Shown piece by piece: positions 29,517-35,177 of a stretch of DNA of 35,177 bases. The stretch spans positions 1-35,177 of the forward strand of contig CAMQYL010000029.1 of assembly GCA_947039275.1 (NCBI GenBank), given 5' to 3'. Position numbers and translations under genes: made by a program. The notes under the pieces were generated by a model that ran no database searches, had not been told where the DNA came from, and worked only from the letters and a program-made list of their open reading frames with translations. The stretch's first letter is position 1. Every line of letters begins with the position of its first letter. The DNA is from Amulumruptor sp947039275. Its GTDB lineage: Bacteria > Bacteroidota > Bacteroidia > Bacteroidales > Muribaculaceae.

Positions 29517-30044
29517 ATGATTATGAGCTGTCAGATTTATTATCGTGCAATGGTCATGCCGACCGTAAATGGCAAATTCTTATTCATATCAGAAGATGGC
29601 AGCAGCAACTGCTGGCAAGTCGGATTAAGTGGCAATTGGATAAGAGAGCGCATGTGGCACATCCACAATCGCGAATATGCCAATGCCCAAGAGTGCATTA
29701 ACGACTATGCCGAAGATGTGGAATCGTGTGGAACGCGCGCTGTACGCGGAGAGTTTTATAATTTCATCAAAAGAGCTTTCAAAAGGATTATCACGCGCGA
29801 ACAGCTGCAAGTAGCCATGCCGACCTTCGTATGGGTTGAACGCAATGAAATAGGACAAATCTGCCACAACTCCCACAGGATGACAGAATCCGAACCTATA
29901 AATACAGACTTGCTTAATCGCGGACAGGTCTTTTTGAATCCCTTCTTTACAGATGTCTTGTATAAGGATCCACAATCATCTTTACTTCGTCATGTCACGA
30001 CTTCCTTAAGGAACTGTGATAACACGCATGAACAAGACAGGTAA
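29517..30044 (+). CDS. Hypothetical protein behind leader copy 1
   Basis: A 175-residue soluble protein, first gene of the copy 1 cassette. It begins MIMSCQIYYRAMVMPTVNGK and has a Trp-rich segment (NCWQVGLSGNWIRERMWHIH) and a helical middle (GEFYNFIKRAFKRIITREQL). No signal peptide, membrane segment or known motif. The start at 29517 is followed at once by a second Met (29523). The next small gene follows 23 bp later. Confidence 0.6.
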   Translation: MIMSCQIYYRAMVMPTVNGKFLFISEDGSSNCWQVGLSGNWIRERMWHIHNREYANAQECINDYAEDVESCGTRAVRGEFYNFIKRAFKRIITREQLQVAMPTFVWVERNEIGQICHNSHRMTESEPINTDLLNRGQVFLNPFFTDVLYKDPQSSLLRHVTTSLRNCDNTHEQDR

Positions 30045-30067
30045 AATCATCTAACCCTCCCGACACA

Positions 30068-30421
30068 ATGACACATAACGAACTTTACGACATCCTTACA
30101 GAAGAACAGCGACAGTTTTTTGAGCATCTTGAAGAAAACGACCGCAGAGTGTACCTGTTTGAACAGGACGGCAATATATGTGCCGAGGTAGAGAACTGGA
30201 CGGACGGAGGCGTTGACATGGTGGTCACGCTGATGCCTTTCTCCTTTGAAGCCCTGCAAGAGTTTTATGAGGGCTTTGACGTTGACGATGAGATAGACAC
30301 ACACCGCCAGGATGAACGCTATCGCAAAGCATTCCGCATATCCGACAGTGTCCGTGACTTTGAGAAGTGGGAAAAAGAACTTGAGCAGCTCATAGACGAC
30401 TACTACAGCAAAGCATCATAA
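30068..30421 (+). CDS. Acidic hypothetical protein
   Basis: A 117-residue strongly acidic protein (YDILTEEQRQFFEHLEENDR at the start, FEKWEKELEQLIDDYYSKAS at the end) with a short beta centre (VYLFEQDGNICAEVENW). No family recognised. It is probably co-transcribed with the gene at 29517. Size and charge would suit an antirestriction-like DNA mimic, but this is only a thought from composition. Confidence 0.6.
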   Translation: MTHNELYDILTEEQRQFFEHLEENDRRVYLFEQDGNICAEVENWTDGGVDMVVTLMPFSFEALQEFYEGFDVDDEIDTHRQDERYRKAFRISDSVRDFEKWEKELEQLIDDYYSKAS

Positions 30422-30443
30422 ATCATTATGAAAAGATGCTTTA

Positions 30444-30478
30444 TTTTACATATGTGTAAAACATTTTTTGTAACTTTG
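30444..30478 (+). promoter_or_regulatory. Promoter with palindromic operator, HigBA-like module
   Basis: A perfect 7-bp inverted repeat TTTTACA-TATG-TGTAAAA (30444-30461) lies 9 bp before TAACTTTG (30471-30478), a TAnnTTTG minus-7 box. A third TGTAAAA half-site follows near 30494. It occupies the minus-33 region, the expected place for a repressor such as the downstream HTH antitoxin. Confidence 0.7.
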
Positions 30479-30502
30479 CGTTGTAATATCAAATGTAAAA
30501 TC

Positions 30503-30973
30503 ATGAGCGAGATAGAACTCCTTTTTGTTGACAGCGGCGACAGGTGCACACTGTATACAATTCAGTTCCTTTCGGATGAACAGAATGAATTTGAAAAATT
30601 CATATCCAAATTCCGAAACGATGCTGAACTGAACCCTGATTTTCAGGCTATAATGCGCTTTGTTGAACAGATTATGGATAACGGCGCATTGGAACGTTAT
30701 TTCAGACGCGAGGGAAAAATGAACGATTCGGTCGTCGCACTTCCGATATTGAAATCGCGGCTTCGTCTGTATTGTCTGCGCCTGACAGACAAAATACTCG
30801 TCATTGGAAACGGCGATGTCAAGAAAAGCCGCACTTACGAGGAAGACAACACTCTGCAAGGCTATGTCATGGACTTGCAGAAATTTGAAAGGCTTCTGAA
30901 GCAGGAGGCACGTACCGGCAACGTTGAAATTACAGAACGGCAGATTATAACCGATAAAACCTTTGAGATATGA
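30503..30973 (+). CDS. Putative RelE/HigB-like toxin
   Basis: A 156-residue soluble protein. I chose the ATG at 30503, just after the TAACTTTG promoter; the upstream ATG at 30428 would precede the promoter. The central LPILKSRLRLYCLRLTDKIL and VIGNGDVKKSRTYEEDNTLQ resemble the beta-hairpin core of longer RelE/HigB-type toxins of Bacteroidetes, which cleave mRNA at the ribosome. It overlaps the HTH gene by ATGA in the toxin-first order of HigBA. Catalytic residues cannot be fixed by eye. Confidence 0.6.
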   Translation: MSEIELLFVDSGDRCTLYTIQFLSDEQNEFEKFISKFRNDAELNPDFQAIMRFVEQIMDNGALERYFRREGKMNDSVVALPILKSRLRLYCLRLTDKILVIGNGDVKKSRTYEEDNTLQGYVMDLQKFERLLKQEARTGNVEITERQIITDKTFEI

Positions 30974-31233
30974 GAACCGCAAACATACCCTTACGAGAAA
31001 TCTTCAACGAGATTCCCAAAGAAAAGCGCGAGGAAACCCGGCTCTCCTTTGAGATATCTAATAAACTTGACTCCTTGATGAAAGAGCGCGGTATTAACCG
31101 CAAACAGCTTGCCGAGGCTATTGGAAAACGCCCTAACGAGGTTACACGTTGGTTAAGTGGAGAACACAACTTCACCATCTCAACAATTGCCATGCTGTCT
31201 GCATTTTTCGGAAAGCCGATAATCACCGTATAA
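30970..31233 (+). CDS. HTH (Xre/HigA-like) antitoxin
   Basis: An 87-residue protein with a helix-turn-helix near residues 30-80 (LDSLMKERGINRKQLAEAIG, KRPNEVTRWLSGEHNFTIST). It overlaps the toxin-like gene by ATGA. Expected to neutralise that protein and to bind the palindrome at 30444-30461. It has no separate second domain. Confidence 0.8.
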   Translation: MRTANIPLREIFNEIPKEKREETRLSFEISNKLDSLMKERGINRKQLAEAIGKRPNEVTRWLSGEHNFTISTIAMLSAFFGKPIITV

Positions 31234-31276
31234 AAACATTGCGAGATTTCCTACAGCGGTATGACCATGTGTTAAG

Positions 31277-31582
31277 ATGAATGACAAATCAATACAATTT
31301 TTAGAGAGCCACAAGAGCGAAACGGCATCTCGTTTCGTAAATGAAGCTCTGTGGCGTAAGGAAAATGCGGGGTGGCTCAAATGGTCGCAGCGGATGGCGG
31401 TGACGCTGATGGGCTACATGCAACGTAACAGTATGAAAAGGGATGATCTTGCTGCCAAATTGGGTGTTTCTCCCCAATATGTAAGTAAGCTGCTTTCCGG
31501 CACTGAAAATCTAAGTTTCAAAAGCATAGCCAATATAGAAGAAAAATTAGGCATTACATGCTTTGAGATGGCGGATGCTTGA
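31277..31582 (+). CDS. Second Xre-type HTH protein
   Basis: A 101-residue protein with a C-terminal helix-turn-helix (NSMKRDDLAAKLGVSPQYVS, KLLSGTENLSFKSIANIEEK) and an N-terminal helical segment of 45 residues that resembles the antitoxin-associated extension. It lies 43 bp downstream of the HigA-like gene with no toxin partner of its own, so it may be a second antitoxin for the same toxin, an orphan, or a regulator of the cassette region. A terminator follows. Confidence 0.75.
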   Translation: MNDKSIQFLESHKSETASRFVNEALWRKENAGWLKWSQRMAVTLMGYMQRNSMKRDDLAAKLGVSPQYVSKLLSGTENLSFKSIANIEEKLGITCFEMADA

Positions 31583-31618
31583 TGTCTGGTGATTATAAAT
31601 CATTGGATGATTCCATAT

Positions 31619-31661
31619 AAGGCTCCTTTCCTATATTCGGTAAGGGGCTTTTGCTTTTTTG
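31619..31661 (+). terminator. Terminator after the HTH genes
   Basis: AAGGCTCCTT pairs with AAGGGGCTT (31642-31650) with one bulge and one wobble, followed by a T-rich stretch TTGCTTTTTT. It lies 7 bp before the hairpin of leader copy 2. Confidence 0.6.
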
Positions 31662-31667
31662 TGGGCG

Positions 31668-32065
31668 GTCGTGTCTCCGCTGGAGACACGACTGGCTTAA
31701 GCGTTGTTTCAACGCCCAAAGGAGGATTGTCACCAATCCTTAATGCTTTTCTCTCCCTCTCAGGCTGATTCCTGAATATTCTTGGTAACCGAGACCTGCG
31801 GAATACTTGGAACACATCAACCGTCAGCGTGCCGTCTTTGGCTCTGAGGTTTTCTGAGGGATTTTACGTGCGAAGTTATGCCGGGCGGCACGAATCAAAA
31901 GCTTTCCGATAATTTTAACGCCGTGCCGCCGTGAAAATTCACGGACTCTGCTTTTGATGTCGAGCTCGCTGCTTCCGGCATACTGCGTTGCTCGTAAAAT
32001 CCCTCAGAAAACCTCAGAGCCAAAGCCATCTCGCAGCCGAGAGGTATCTAAAGGGAAAGAAATCA
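31668..32065 (+). ncRNA. Structured leader element, copy 2
   Basis: It begins with an 11-bp perfect hairpin GTCGTGTCTCC/GGAGACACGAC (31668-31692) and a small GCGTTG/CAACGC hairpin. The AAGGAGGATTG segment follows at 31719. The main helix pairs 31836-31868 with 31993-32025 over 33 bp without mismatch. Relative to copy 1 it contains one extra base pair and a G-C to A-T change, matched on both arms. The pseudoknot parts are conserved: GGCGGCACG (31884-31892) with CGTGCCGCC (31922-31930), and ATCAAAAGC (31894-31902) with GCTTTTGAT (31950-31958). The next start codon is 68 nt past the helix. The rest of 31583-32093 holds only the terminator. Confidence 0.75.
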
Positions 32066-32093
32066 AAGTTTCACCCCTCTACTAACACAAAAA

Positions 32094-32300
32094 ATGACTG
32101 AATTTGCATTGATTGCCATTTCATTAGGTCTTGTACTTGACCAGACAGCAAAACATCTTAAGGAACAAGCCCCAAAGCACGGCTACACTCGTTCGCGCAC
32201 ACGACTCATCCGATGTCTGACCCTTATGGCTGTCATAATGTTTATCGTAGGCGGTGTAGTAGTGATAGCCTCTGAAATATCAACAGTCATACACTTGTAA
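32094..32300 (+). CDS. Small membrane protein behind leader copy 2
   Basis: A 68-residue protein with two hydrophobic segments, FALIAISLGLVLDQTAKHL (partial) and LTLMAVIMFIVGGVVVIASE, joined by a basic loop (PKHGYTRSRTRLIR). No family recognised. It is the first gene after leader copy 2. Function unknown. Confidence 0.6.
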   Translation: MTEFALIAISLGLVLDQTAKHLKEQAPKHGYTRSRTRLIRCLTLMAVIMFIVGGVVVIASEISTVIHL

Positions 32301-32372
32301 TATCCATTAAGTTTGCAAGCTCTGAGAACTTCAATCATCGCTTGACGTAACCAATCACAACAATATACCGAT

Positions 32373-32603
32373 ATGGAAACAACAATATATATCGCTTACT
32401 CAGGTCTGTACGGCATTCTTGGGGGATATAGTACAGAACTTAAAGCTGCATCTGAGTGTGCTCGCTGCCACCGCGCTCATACAGGCCACGAACTGGACGA
32501 AAAGTTGTGTGAACAGCTTATACGGCGCAAGGAGGTAAAGACAGGGGGCGATTACCTCTGCATAGAGGTGCACACTCTGGACGCTGACAGTAGCGTGTTA
32601 TGA
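32373..32603 (+). CDS. Small hypothetical protein
   Basis: A 76-residue soluble protein with a CARCHRAH motif near residues 29-36 and another Cys at position 46 and near 62. A metal-binding site is conceivable, but the pattern is incomplete. Second gene of the copy 2 cassette, 72 bp after the membrane protein. No family recognised. Confidence 0.55.
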   Translation: METTIYIAYSGLYGILGGYSTELKAASECARCHRAHTGHELDEKLCEQLIRRKEVKTGGDYLCIEVHTLDADSSVL

Positions 32604-32646
32604 CTCATAATATATAAGAGCAAGTTTTGCTTTTTTGAATTGGTTG

Positions 32647-32680
32647 GCAGCTATGTTGTGACAACATGGCTGCTTTTGTG
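32647..32680 (+). terminator. Terminator closing the copy 2 cassette
   Basis: GCAGCTATGTTG pairs with CAACATGGCTGC (12 bp, one T-G wobble) around loop TGA, followed by TTTTGTG. It lies 7 bp before the first hairpin of leader copy 3, as the other terminator does before copy 2. Confidence 0.75.
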
Positions 32681-32686
32681 TCGGCG

Positions 32687-33087
32687 GTCGTGTCTCCGCT
32701 GGAGACACGACTGGCTGGAACGTTGTACAACTCGCTAAGGAGGATTGTCACCAATCCTTAATGTTTTTCTCTCCTTTTCAGGCTGATGCCTGAATTCCCT
32801 TGGTGACAAAGACCTGCGGAATACTTGGAAAACATCAACCGTCAGCGCGCCGTCTTTGGCTCTGAGGCTGTCTGTGGGATTTTCCGTGCGAAGTTATGCC
32901 GGGCGGCACGAATCAAAAGCTTTCTGATAATTTTAACGCCGTGCCGCCGTGAAAATTTTCGGACTCTGCTTTTGATGTCGTGCTCGCTGTTTCCGGCATA
33001 CTGCGCTTGCTCGTAAAATCCCCCAGACAGCCTCAGAGCCAAAGCCATCTCGCAGCCGAGAGGTATCTAAAGGGAAAGAAATTCAAT
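32687..33087 (+). ncRNA. Structured leader element, copy 3
   Basis: It opens with the same 11-bp hairpin as copy 2 (32687-32711) and the AAGGAGGATTG segment at 32737. The main helix pairs 32854-32886 with 33012-33044, 31 of 33 positions. It has its own C-G and G-C pairs where copy 1 has T-A pairs (GAGGCTGTCTG against CAGACAGCCTC). The two mismatches are a T-C and a C-A. The pseudoknot is conserved: GGCGGCACG (32902-32910) with CGTGCCGCC (32940-32948), ATCAAAAGC (32912-32920) with GCTTTTGAT (32968-32976). The start codon lies 69 nt past the helix. Confidence 0.75.
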
Positions 33088-33113
33088 CTCAACCCAATCA
33101 ACCATCAAAAATT

Positions 33114-33269
33114 ATGAAAACCTCAATGTATTCTGAAAAGATCCAGGACTACCTGAGCATTGCCAAAGCAGCTCTCTACATCCTCGGCATCATTGCCGCC
33201 GTCTACATGCTATTTAAAGTCATCCCTGACTTCTTATGGCTGTGCTACTATGCCGGAATCCCAATGTAA
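33114..33269 (+). CDS. 51-residue membrane protein behind leader copy 3
   Basis: A 51-codon gene starting MKTSMYSEKIQDYLSIAKAA, with a hydrophobic helix ALYILGIIAAVYMLFKVIP and an aromatic end (DFLWLCYYAGIPM). The start is supported by the shared A/C-rich leader (33094-33117), which also precedes the lipoprotein gene at 2178. A single-pass small membrane protein of unknown role. It lies in the same position relative to the leader as the membrane protein at 32094. Confidence 0.6.
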   Translation: MKTSMYSEKIQDYLSIAKAALYILGIIAAVYMLFKVIPDFLWLCYYAGIPM

Positions 33270-33294
33270 TAACCACCCTCAAAAACTCCGAAAG

Positions 33295-33489
33295 ATGAAA
33301 ACACTAAAACACCTTATATGGATGACGCACTTCAGAGGTATAAACACAGTGTTAACCGCAATTTGCCGTGGAGAAAACGGTGCACCGGAAGTTAGTGCAT
33401 TATTATCCAGTCTTACAGCTGATGACACATTTAACGAATACAGCGAGGACGAATTAGAGGTTGCGATAAATGAGATTATTAACGAGTAA
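33295..33489 (+). CDS. Small acidic protein
   Basis: A 64-residue protein beginning MKTLKHLIWMTHFRGINTVL and ending in an acidic helix (EYSEDELEVAINEIINE). No membrane segment. No family recognised. The acidic DELE..I.. ending resembles that of the next gene (DRDELETELDKYI), so the two may be distantly related. Confidence 0.5.
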   Translation: MKTLKHLIWMTHFRGINTVLTAICRGENGAPEVSALLSSLTADDTFNEYSEDELEVAINEIINE

Positions 33490-33496
33490 CAAGCCG

Positions 33497-33554
33497 TTGC
33501 ACCGGCTCAAAACAGGTTCTTAGGGTGCAAGCGTCACACGCTTTCGGGCGTGTG
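33497..33554. repeat. Two small hairpins between small ORFs
   Basis: TTGCACC (33497-33503) pairs with GGTGCAA (33524-33530), and CACACGC (33535-33541) pairs with GCGTGTG (33548-33554). There is no T-tract, so neither looks like a terminator. They may stabilise the polycistronic RNA or regulate the gene at 33580. Confidence 0.55.
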
Positions 33555-33579
33555 GGTGAACAAACTAAACTACAAAGAT

Positions 33580-33795
33580 ATGACACGAAACGAATTACAA
33601 GCAATGGCAGACAGCGCGAAACAGTTTCCGAGCGTTGCAAACAGCGGCAAATCTGACGCGGCTATAATGGTGCTTGAACTCATGGACACCGACCAATGCA
33701 GCAATAACTATTGCGCCGCGCTGCGTGAAGTCCTGAATGCTTTCCCGGAACTTGACCGGGACGAACTGGAAACAGAGTTAGACAAGTACATTTAA
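33580..33795 (+). CDS. Small hypothetical protein
   Basis: A 71-residue soluble protein beginning MTRNELQAMADSAKQFPSVA, with a helical acidic end. The start at 33580 is preferred over the in-frame ATG at 33550, which lies within the hairpin region. No family recognised. It resembles the preceding 64-residue protein only in its acidic C-terminal helix. Confidence 0.5.
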   Translation: MTRNELQAMADSAKQFPSVANSGKSDAAIMVLELMDTDQCSNNYCAALREVLNAFPELDRDELETELDKYI

Positions 33796-33826
33796 TAACC
33801 CTGGCACAGCCACAAAGAGAAAGACG

Positions 33827-33991
33827 ATGAGATATATTATCGAACTTAATGCAAAGTATGTCAAAGACTATGCAAGCCGCAAACGAGCCTTTGATAAGGC
33901 GAAAGAATACGCCAACGCCGACCCTGAAAACCTCGTGCGGATCTGGCACGACCAGGTGATAATTTGGGAAAACCATCCCGACCAAGAATAA
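33827..33991 (+). CDS. 54-residue hypothetical protein
   Basis: The frame reads MRYIIELNAKYVKDYASRKR, then AFDKAKEYANADPENLVRIW and ends HDQVIIWENHPDQE. Composition is regular for a small alpha/beta protein: a first strand, a helix, then a strand (VRIWHDQVIIWE). It lies 31 bp after the previous gene in the same direction. No family recognised. Confidence 0.5.
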   Translation: MRYIIELNAKYVKDYASRKRAFDKAKEYANADPENLVRIWHDQVIIWENHPDQE

Positions 33992-33998
33992 CCCCACA

Positions 33999-34046
33999 CC
34001 CGGCGGCGCGGTGATACCGACCGCTGCAATCGAATTGACCGCCGGG
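33999..34046. repeat. GC-rich hairpin before the membrane-protein gene
   Basis: CCCGGCGG (33999-34006) pairs with CCGCCGGG (34039-34046), and an inner GCGGT/ACCGC-type pairing is possible. No T-run follows, and it is not a copy of the long leader. It could be an attenuator or an mRNA stabiliser upstream of 34091. Confidence 0.55.
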
Positions 34047-34090
34047 AGCTAATAATACTAAATAATTACTAATACTAATACGTCTCTCTC

Positions 34091-34336
34091 ATGGCAACTG
34101 TCATCATCATCGTCATCGGGCTTTTAATAGGCTCCGTACTTTTGGGACTCGTGGTCTCAATAATGCAGAAGTTGTATTTGCTTTGTGTCATCATATGGTA
34201 CATCCTCAAGGGCGTATGGCACACCGTCTATGCTATAGCCAAGTGCATAGTCCTCCCGTTCGTAGGCTTATGGAGGCTTTACAAGCGTCTCCACAGTCCT
34301 AAGATACCGCCAGTCCCGGCAACTGATGCTGCCTGA
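34091..34336 (+). CDS. Small two-helix membrane protein
   Basis: An 81-residue protein with helices VIIIVIGLLIGSVLLGLVVS and LYLLCVIIWYILKGVWHTVY, followed by a third hydrophobic part (AIAKCIVLPFVGLWRLYKRL) and a Pro-rich tail. It is the last forward small gene, convergent with the reverse-strand group. No family recognised. Confidence 0.6.
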   Translation: MATVIIIVIGLLIGSVLLGLVVSIMQKLYLLCVIIWYILKGVWHTVYAIAKCIVLPFVGLWRLYKRLHSPKIPPVPATDAA

Positions 34337-34339
34337 CTT

Positions 34340-34552
34340 TCAATCGCGACCTGAATCCCAGAGCAGCTTGCAAAGTATCAGCGCGCCGGCTATAACAGGA
34401 GATGCTACTATCACCGTCAGATGCATGGTTGTCATGTCGGTCAATAAGTCGTATCCAAACTGGGGAAATGCCAACGCCAAAGGTGCGGCAAGTGCCACCG
34501 TGACGATGCCATACAGCAGCAGTTTCTTGAAATGTAATTTTTGTAGTTTCAT
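34340..34552 (-). CDS. Small membrane protein
   Basis: A 70-residue protein: basic MKLQKLHFKK, then helices LLLYGIVTVALAAPLALAFP and LTVIVASPVIAGALILCKLL. I chose the ATG at 34552; an ATG at 34576 would overlap the upstream gene. Last gene of a reverse-strand group of three membrane proteins. Function unknown. Confidence 0.5.
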   Translation of the reverse strand: MKLQKLHFKKLLLYGIVTVALAAPLALAFPQFGYDLLTDMTTMHLTVIVASPVIAGALILCKLLWDSGRD

Positions 34553-34568
34553 AGTGTTTTGGTGTGTT

Positions 34569-34763
34569 TCATACATGGAGATATCCGCAGATGATAGAAC
34601 CGCAAAGGGAAATGTAAGTCAGACAAATAAGCCGCATGAAACAGCTCCGACTGCCAAACCATCCCATCGAGGAGCAAGACACACGTATGCTCATAAATAT
34701 AAGCGCCCACAGCACCGCAACGCTTGAAATCAGCACCGTCAAGAAAATGTAAAATAATATCAT
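34569..34763 (-). CDS. Small Cys-rich membrane protein
   Basis: A 64-residue frame with a strong first helix (MILFYIFLTVLISSVAVLWA) and a second hydrophobic Cys-containing part (LICLTYISLCGSIICGYLHV). It sits 16 bp before the next reverse gene and 15 bp after the previous one, which fits an operon. An overlapping frame at 34549-34782 lacks a membrane profile and is less likely. Confidence 0.45.
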   Translation of the reverse strand: MILFYIFLTVLISSVAVLWALIFMSIRVSCSSMGWFGSRSCFMRLICLTYISLCGSIICGYLHV

Positions 34764-34778
34764 GGCGTAATATGTTAA

Positions 34779-35126
34779 TCAATTAAAACCACTTTTATCG
34801 TGAATGGATACATCTTCACCTGAAATTTTCTCTCTGTATTTCATTATTGAGCATTCCTCTGCCATTAAATAGCATACTCCTAGAAAGTAAACAAAGACTC
34901 CGAAAGCCCAATTTGTATCAATAGTCGCTATAGTGACGAGAATGGATAAAACTAAAGATATTGCTGCTATTCCCACAATTATAACTGAAAACTTCGCCGT
35001 ACTGCGAAAAACCATCACATTCATTATTAAAATTGAGGCTGAAATAAAGAATACAATCCATGTGACTATAGCAAATCGGCCTGTCCACAACAATAAAATG
35101 GATTCATAATGCTTTAGATATAACAA
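34779..35126 (-). CDS. Membrane protein with non-ATG start
   Basis: About 115 residues with three to four hydrophobic helices (FAIVTWIVFFISASILIMNV, FSVIIVGIAAISLVLSILVT, WAFGVFVYFLGVCYLMAEEC) and a charged tail. No ATG lies between the upstream in-frame stop and the first helix; TTG at 35126 is the likely start. Alternatively the 5' end is damaged. The region is AT-rich, unlike the tra genes. No family recognised. Confidence 0.5.
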   Translation of the reverse strand: MLYLKHYESILLLWTGRFAIVTWIVFFISASILIMNVMVFRSTAKFSVIIVGIAAISLVLSILVTIATIDTNWAFGVFVYFLGVCYLMAEECSIMKYREKISGEDVSIHDKSGFN

Positions 35127-35177
35127 TGATTCGGTAAAAATAACCGAAGTAGTTGAAACTTAAGTTAATATATCGAA

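Noticed and set aside
29157..33087. Leader copies as CRISPR repeats or integron attC sites
   Set aside because: Only three copies, 350-400 bp long, separated by genes of different length, with no Cas gene, no integron integrase and no short attC core visible.
34549..34782. Alternative reverse frame of 77 codons overlapping the gene at 34569
   Set aside because: No membrane profile or family likeness; the overlapping 64-codon frame has two clear helices and better spacing.
1..35177. tRNA, rRNA, insertion-sequence transposase or integrase genes
   Set aside because: I searched by eye for the usual signatures (tRNA-like arms, DDE or tyrosine recombinase motifs) and found none, so element ends and integration site cannot be placed.

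Overview
The window looks like the interior of a Bacteroidales conjugative element (integrative element or large plasmid), possibly from a gut Bacteroides, Prevotella or Muribaculaceae relative. The evidence is a near-complete Bacteroidetes-type tra set (TraE-F-G-J-K-L-M-N-O order), a MobC-like/relaxase pair, Bacteroidetes promoters with TAnnTTTG minus-7 boxes, signal peptides ending in A-Q, and fimbrillin-like lipoproteins. No integrase, replication initiator, tRNA or rRNA is visible, so integrated element versus plasmid cannot be decided here.

Layout. 1-4100: a 9-bp minisatellite, a long inverted repeat that is a candidate oriT, a relaxosome protein and relaxase, a lipoprotein, and a ParA-like/DUF3408-like pair closed by a strong terminator. 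4107-17690: the type IV secretion operon from a small TraD-like protein through TraE, TraF, VirB4-like TraG, three periplasmic proteins, TraJ-K-L-M-N-O, then the VirD4-type coupling protein. 17701-18650: a short promoter-terminator unit and a reverse-strand glucosaminidase whose signal peptide is encoded by the antisense of a forward promoter. 18652-27813: a DNA-processing and accessory operon (DUF4099-like protein, triple-repeat protein, ArdC-like antirestriction protein, toprim protein, TraI-like paralogue, topoisomerase-type zinc-finger protein, lipoproteins) that ends in fimbrillin-like surface proteins. 27939-28882: a reverse-strand AbiEii-type toxin with a DUF6922-like partner. 28883-34336: small-gene cassettes, a HigBA-like module and three copies of a long structured leader. 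34340-35126: small reverse-strand membrane proteins.

How it fits together. At least four, probably five, transcription units start from the same two-part promoter: a GTGTAACA box, 27-28 bp, then TAnnTTTG. The minus-33 element is absent. This suggests one activator switches on mobilisation, partition-like and accessory operons together. The units cover DNA nicking, coupling, secretion, wall opening by the glucosaminidase, and protection of incoming DNA by ArdC.

The most unusual feature is a 344-400 nt element present three times (29157-29500, 31668-32065, 32687-33087), each time just upstream of a different group of small unknown genes. Its ends form a 32-33 bp helix whose sequence differs between copies with paired changes on both arms. 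Its near-invariant core can fold as a hairpin with an H-type pseudoknot. Copy 1 is preceded by a separate 196-nt giant hairpin. This looks like a repeated cis-acting RNA, or a DNA recombination or mobility signal, that organises the cassette region. I do not recognise it as a named family.
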